In this document: in pieces, positions 59,422 to 64,000 of the stretch
Numbering within the stretch: position 1 is the first letter of the stretch
Layout: each line of letters begins with the position of its first letter
NCBI GenBank assembly: GCA_025617745.1
Contig: CM046853.1
Coordinates: 11,548,974-11,612,973 of the forward strand
Direction of reading: 5' to 3'
From: Heliocidaris erythrogramma
Taxonomy: Eukaryota > Echinodermata > Echinoidea > Camarodonta > Echinometridae
DNA: 64,000 nt
The notes under the pieces: model-generated
What the model saw: only the letters and a program-made list of their open reading frames with translations
The model's database searches: none
Told to the model about the DNA's origin: nothing
Program-made: the position numbers and the translations under genes

Positions 59422-62400
59422 ATGGAAGCACTAATACCCGTTATAAATAGACTTCAAGATGTTTTCAATACTGTTGGAACAGATGTAATCCAGTTGCCCC
59501 AGATTGTGGTCGTCGGAAATCAGGTAATTTAGACTGATAAATATCTTCATACATGTACAGTAGGCCAAGCCCAACCAATGACAATCACAATGTCAAGCCT
59601 GTGCCTGTGCCCTACGGCTGCGCCTGTGCCGTGACTGTCCGTCCGGCTTGCGGCATTGGTAGCTCCTCATCCCTGACTAGTGACTGTGTGTAGCCAGGAC
59701 TAGCTTCCTGAGTGTAATTTAAAAAAAAAAGATGGGCTATACGCCTTTACATCATGAAGCTAGGTGTTATCACATCAGCAAGCAATGGTCATATTGACCA
59801 TTAGGATCATATACATGTGTGTATACCACTCACGGGTACATTACTGTAAAATAGTTGGTATTTTCTGTCGCATGTAGATGTACTAAAGGTATGGGGGGAA
59901 AAATAAGATAAATATTTTAAATACTTGCTTTCAAATTCAGCCCTTAAAAATCTCACTCCTACCTCAAATGGCCGTTAGGAAGAACTTTTGATATTTTCAG
60001 CAAAATCCAAAGTCAAAAGTAAAAGTAGGCCCCTAAAAGATATTTACAAAAATGAAATCCGCAATTTACTGTTGATTCTCGCGAAACGAGCTATCGGAGT
60101 CATTGTGTACATTTCCTGGTCGCCGCGGGCGCTGACATCTCCCCAAAAGAGTTTTGTCCTCAAAAATTTGGTCCCTATGGCGTACACGGAAAAGTTCCGA
60201 TTTTCTGTGTGCGCGATCGTAAAGATCGATGTGCCCTTGCGATCCCGAGTTTCTTCGTGGACAAAAATTATATTGGCCGATTTTAGTCTAAGACATCGGC
60301 AGTTTGTAAACAACACGCGATCGCGAAACAAATCGGCGGGGATTTCTCCGGTTTTGGACAAGATTTTGACTTTGGATTTTGCTGTAAATATCAAAAGTTC
60401 TTCCTAACGGCCATTTGAGGTAGGAGTGAGATTTTTAAGGGCTGAATTTGAAAGCAAGTATTTAAAATATTTATCTTATTTTCCCCCCATACCTTTAGTA
60501 CATGCGACAGAAAATACCAACTATTTTACAGTAATGTACCCGTGAGTGGTGTATATTGGGGATACAGATGTAATTTTGTTTGAAATGGAGGTTTTTGTGG
60601 GCAAACTGATACTTAAGTATCATTCTTTAGATTTTAAGTTATCAGTTCGTTAAGATACAAAATGTAGAAAGTTATAAAAACTTACATTTACAGCCCTCTT
60701 TTTGGTACTTGTTACCCACACCTCCATACGGATGACGACTGCTCTCAATATGTTGCGCACTAGTGAGGCCGCTCTACATGGTTACGCACCGTAGATACGT
60801 ACGCAGAATGTTACGCACACAAGCTATTCTACGAAGACCTGAAAGGGCCAAACTGACGACGTAAAAAAATTAAAAATATTACGTACGTACGTAGTAATTA
60901 TTACGTACGTACGTAATATTTTTTATTTTTATACGTCGTCAGTTTGGCCCTTCCAGGTCTTCGTAGGAGATCGACGAACCGATCGCGCCGGTACTACTAC
61001 GAGCGCTGAGGGCTCCCTTCATCATAATCGTGAAAAATACAAACTGGATGCTGACGGGACAGTCTCGATAGCAGTTATCGACAAAAAGGACCCAAAATTT
61101 CAGGAAACCCTCTTCAAAGGTCACAAAACAACCTGGTAAGTTTTAATCATCTATTATTGAACATAAGTATTTGGATGTAAGTAAACTGCAATATATGAGA
61201 TTCAATTAAATATAACCAAAAATGCACAGTGATGCAGTTTAGGTATGGGATGTGTGTTGGCTGCGTTACTACACAGTCGGCAATGGCGTGTACCTATGAG
61301 TGGGTGTTATATTCCGCCATTCTAGATATTCCGTTGAAGGAATTATATTTAACTGAGATACATTAAAGAAGAAAGTTTTTCCCCCTGATTTTTTTGCCAA
61401 TTATTCTAGCACAGTTGCCTGTGCAATTGAGAAGATGTTTGTGCCCATCACTAGACACAGCCCCACATGCAGATGTTTCCATGAGTAGGGATGGTTTGAA
61501 TCACATCAGCAAGCAATGGTCATATTGACCATTAGAATCATATACATGTGTGTATACTGGGTATTGGGGATACAGATGTAATTTTGTTTGAAATTGATGT
61601 TTTTGTGGGCAAACTGATACTTAAGTATCATTCTTTAGATTTTAAGTTATCAGTTCGTTAAGATACAAAATGTAGAAAGTTATAAAAACTTACATTTACA
61701 GCCCTCTTTTTGGTACTTGTTACCCACACCTCCATACGGATGACGACTGCTCTCAATAATGTTGCGCACTAGTGAGGCCGCTCTACATGGTTACGCACCG
61801 TAGATACGTACGCAGAATGTTACGCACACAAGCTATTCTACGAAGACCTGGAAGGGCCAAACTGACGACGTAAAAAAATAAAAAATATTACGTACGTACG
61901 TAGTAATTATTACGTACGTACGTAATATTTTTTATTTTTTTACGTCGTCAGTTTGGCCCTTCCAGGTCTTCATAGGAGATCGACGAACCGATCGCGCCGG
62001 TACTACTACGAGCGCTGAGGGCTCCCTTCATCATAATCGTGAAAAATACAAACTGGATGCTGACGGGACGATAGCAGTTATCGACAAAAAGGACCCAAAA
62101 TTTCAGGAAACCCTCTTCAAAGGTCACAAAACAACCTGGTAAGTTTTAATCATCTATTATTCAATATAATTCTTTGGATGTAAGTAAACTGCAATATATG
62201 ATATTCAATTAAATATAGCCAAAAATGCACAGTGATGCAGTTTAGGTATGGGATGTGTGTTGGCTGCGTTACTACACAGTGGGCAATGGCGTGTACCTAT
62301 GAGTGGTTTGAATGTGCCCACAGCCCTACATTCACTACATGTTGCATTACATTTACATGTGTATCTATCTCATGTACATGGCTGAACAGGATAGGTCATT

Positions 62401-63753
62401 TCTGGTAGATTTGTTAGTAATCAAACAATGCTCCAAAAGACCAACATACAGGTTATAGTTCTTTCTTTCTCCAACAAGAAAGTAATGTTTCAGTTTATCA
62501 GCTCTTTTGCATTGAATTTAGATGTGATGCCAATCAATGATGATGAGGATAATTATACTCTAAACTCTTTTATAAAAAGAATACCAGCATAAATGATATT
62601 GATTAAGCCTGAGTCATATTGAATATTTCATAATCCGGGATTGGACGGCTTTGATTCGATCGAATACCGGTGCATCGATAAATGATAAATACCAGTCACC
62701 GGTCCGCTGGCATCGCGGGCATATGTATGGGGCTCTCGCTGCTCGACATTAACGATAGCCCGCTAGCCAATGGCTAGTAAAAATCACGGCGGACTAGCCA
62801 AAATCTTAAGTTTCTAGTCCGTATGGCTAGCCAAAATATCACTCTAGTGTCGCACGAAGCGATGCTCATTGTCGACACATCCGACAATGATTCAAATTCA
62901 AAGAATTAATAATCTTACTCTGTCTTTGGGGAGCTGAATGGAACACGTTTGTTCGATGCAAAAAAAAAAACAATACGAAATAAACTTTTCGTCGCATCGC
63001 TCATGACTTCGTATTCAGCTAGCTTCAGATCATTTCCAAGAAGTAATTGCCAATTTGATGAGAGTGTGATATAGTTATTGCGAATTAAGTAGGAACACTC
63101 GTACTCATGCCCGTATTTATCATGTTCAATTATACAATTGTCAAATTGACAATGCAGAGAGAGTGCAAGAATATTATCGTAAACTTCAGTTCGTAACGAC
63201 AAAACGACGTCCTCCGCGAGCGAATTAGCGAAAGTTAGCCAACAGTTTGAAGTCGCCTTCACATTCTCTGCTAGTATATGCTGTACGTTACGGAGTTTCT
63301 TTTTTATTTGCTTTTTTCATGGTGGCTACGGTAGTCAAAAATCTGGCGGACTACAAATCGATGCACCGCTTTTGCCAAAACGAAATCGGGATTCGATGTC
63401 TTCGATCGAACACCAGCTAACTAATCAATTCGACTCAGGCTTAATATTGATCAGTTATCTGATGAAGAAAAACCAATCGAAAGAAAGCTTAACTTTGCCT
63501 ACAGTGGCACACTGATGTCTATACAGCTGTGTAATCTAAAGATCTTCCAATGTACCCAGAAGCATGCATAGGTCAAGAGAAATATGGCTACATGAACATG
63601 TAGATCCAATACAGTATGTAGACTTTGATACCAATATAAATCATATTGAAGCATAATCTTCTAATTTACATTGATGTATGTTTATTAATTTACAGAGCAG
63701 TGGGAAGAGTTCTGTTCTAGAGAGCCTGGTAGGAAGGGATTTCCTTCCAAGGG
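59422..63753 (+). CDS. DNM1L: dynamin-1-like GTPase (Drp1), first two coding exons (partial)
   Basis: Drp1 is the dynamin-family GTPase that assembles on mitochondria and peroxisomes to divide them. Exon 1, 59422-59523, encodes [20 protein letters not shown] then [14 protein letters not shown] (34 codons, phase 0). Exon 2, 63696-63753, encodes [20 protein letters not shown] up to the donor (19 codons plus one base). Joined, they give the G1 P-loop GNQSSGKSS, almost identical to vertebrate DRP1 ([20 protein letters not shown]). The intron, 59524-63695, sits inside the P-loop and carries a tandem duplication and several elements. The rest of the GTPase, middle and GED regions lie beyond the right edge. 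Confidence 0.95.
59826..60549. mobile_element. foldback element with 6-bp target duplication
   Basis: The 724-bp element has ends CCACTCACGGGTACATTACT and AGTAATGTACCCGTGAGTGG. TGTATA occurs on both sides (59820-59825 and 60550-60555). The arms run about 190 bp inward to the AAATCCAAAGTCAAAA region. The GC-richer loop (60020-60360) has open frames on both strands but no family signature. The duplicate at 61501 lacks the element. Confidence 0.85.
60829..60966. repeat. foldback hairpin, copy 1
   Basis: CTACGAAGACCTGAAAGGGC to GCCCTTCCAGGTCTTCGTAG: inverted arms of about 65 bp meet at an ACGTACGTACGT-rich centre. It is repeated at 61838-61975. Confidence 0.9.
60957..61135 (+). other. exon-like open frame, copy 1
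   Basis: Between a TTCCAG acceptor-like site and a good donor (ACCTG|GTAAGT) an open frame reads [20 protein letters not shown] then [20 protein letters not shown] and [17 protein letters not shown]. The second copy (61966-62138) differs by an in-frame 6-bp deletion. I do not recognise the protein. It cannot belong to DNM1L, because inclusion would break the P-loop. It may be a captured exon or chance. Confidence 0.3.
61838..61975. repeat. foldback hairpin, copy 2
   Basis: Duplicate of 60829-60966 with one change at the right tip (CTTCATAG instead of CTTCGTAG). Confidence 0.9.
61966..62138 (+). other. exon-like open frame, copy 2
   Basis: Duplicate of 60957-61135. The frame is kept despite loss of AGTCTC (TVSIAV becomes TIAV) and one V-to-I change near the start; the donor is intact. 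Confidence 0.3.
62607..63440. mobile_element. TTAA-flanked element (834 bp)
   Basis: TTAA at 62603-62606 and 63441-63444 flank GCCTGAGTCATATTGA and TCAATTCGACTCAGGC. Inner matches include GGTGCATCGAT/ATCGATGCACC. The interior has a 115-codon minus frame (62915-63262) that I do not recognise and treat as unsupported. It lies in DNM1L intron 1. Confidence 0.7.
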
Positions 63754-63803
63754 GTAAGTACTGGTCATGTTTTTCATGTTGGTCTTCATGTATGTGTAAT
63801 TAA

Positions 63804-64000
63804 AGGGAAGTCCTCTTGGCATCAAGTTGGCTTTCATGTAAAAGTAGACAATGAGAGAAACAGATTCACCCATTAAAAGTTTGAGAAAAATTTGATGAAG
63901 GATAAGAAAGTTACTTGTACTTGATTAATCAAACACAAATTAACTAGTAAACAAAGAAGCTTGACTGGGGAGGAATTTTTAATTTGTAAACAAATCTTTC
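63804..64000. mobile_element. left part of a TTAA-type MITE
   Basis: After TTAA (63800-63803) come AGGGAAGTCCTCTTGGCATC and AAGTTGGCTTTCATG, resembling the left end of 19975-20424. The right end lies beyond the window. Confidence 0.5.

Larger units (their letters stand above)
59771..62306. repeat. tandem segmental duplication in DNM1L intron 1
   Basis: Unit 1 is 59771-61303 and unit 2 is 61501-62306. Both begin CACATCAGCAAGCAATGGTC and end GGCGTGTACCTATGAGTGG. They are nearly identical apart from the 724-bp insertion in unit 1, one 6-bp indel in an open frame and scattered substitutions. Confidence 0.9.

Noticed and set aside
59988-60407. Long overlapping frames on both strands (139 and 116 codons)
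   Set aside because: They lie in a palindromic foldback element and mirror each other at the ends; no protein family signature.
62915-63262. 115-codon minus-strand frame in DNM1L intron 1
   Set aside because: It lies inside a TTAA element and has no recognisable domain or splice context.

Overview
This is AT-rich animal nuclear DNA, most likely from an echinoderm (a sea urchin is a good guess). I infer this from the deuterostome-type exon/intron genes, the tRNA-derived SINE with an (ATT)n tail, CR1/Jockey-like LINE pieces, and a palindromic repeat opening with a GGCCAAGTCCACCC-type end that I associate with echinoderms. No species can be fixed from the sequence alone.

Five protein-coding loci can be read. 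From left to right: (1) a minus-strand LMAN1/ERGIC-53 cargo lectin, four 5' exons, running off the left edge; (2) a complete five-exon BLOC1S6 (pallidin) gene, minus strand, 15.1-18.8 kb; (3) a complete 19-coding-exon NACHT and WD-repeat protein of the NWD1 type, minus strand, 28.3-43.4 kb, whose assembled frame is 1562 codons with every splice phase consistent; (4) a three-exon Myb/SANT (trihelix) protein, minus strand, 51.9-53.5 kb, inside what looks like a Harbinger-type DNA transposon; (5) the first two coding exons of dynamin-1-like (DNM1L/Drp1), plus strand, 59.4-63.8 kb, running off the right edge. These genes are neighbours rather than a pathway: cargo receptor, lysosome-related organelle biogenesis, an NLR-like signalling ATPase and a mitochondrial/peroxisomal fission GTPase.

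Most of the remaining DNA is layered mobile-element debris, with unusually legible insertion junctions. Two foldback elements have 9-bp target duplications (6.5 and 20.5 kb, Mutator-like). Three copies of a 229-269 bp element start with CACTA and have 3-bp duplications (16.2, 32.0, 51.5 kb). At least eight palindromic elements lie between TTAA duplications, one of them a 1.6-kb Kolobok-like deletion derivative carrying a THAP-domain start (26.4-28.0 kb). A minus-strand LINE is inserted in a plus-strand LINE (8.8-10.8 kb). A 4.7-kb element with ~150-bp inverted ends encodes the Myb/SANT protein. DNM1L intron 1 holds a tandem duplication in which one copy keeps an almost empty site for a foldback insertion found in the other copy.

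The regions 13.8-15.1, 23.6-25.9, 44.0-45.5 and 58.95-59.4 kb show no recognisable gene. No CRISPR array, operon or prokaryotic system is present. I found no wholly new system. The most promising items are the Myb/SANT element, the TTAA element radiation, the duplicated exon-like frame in DNM1L intron 1 and a TATA/CCAAT promoter module at 48.1 kb.
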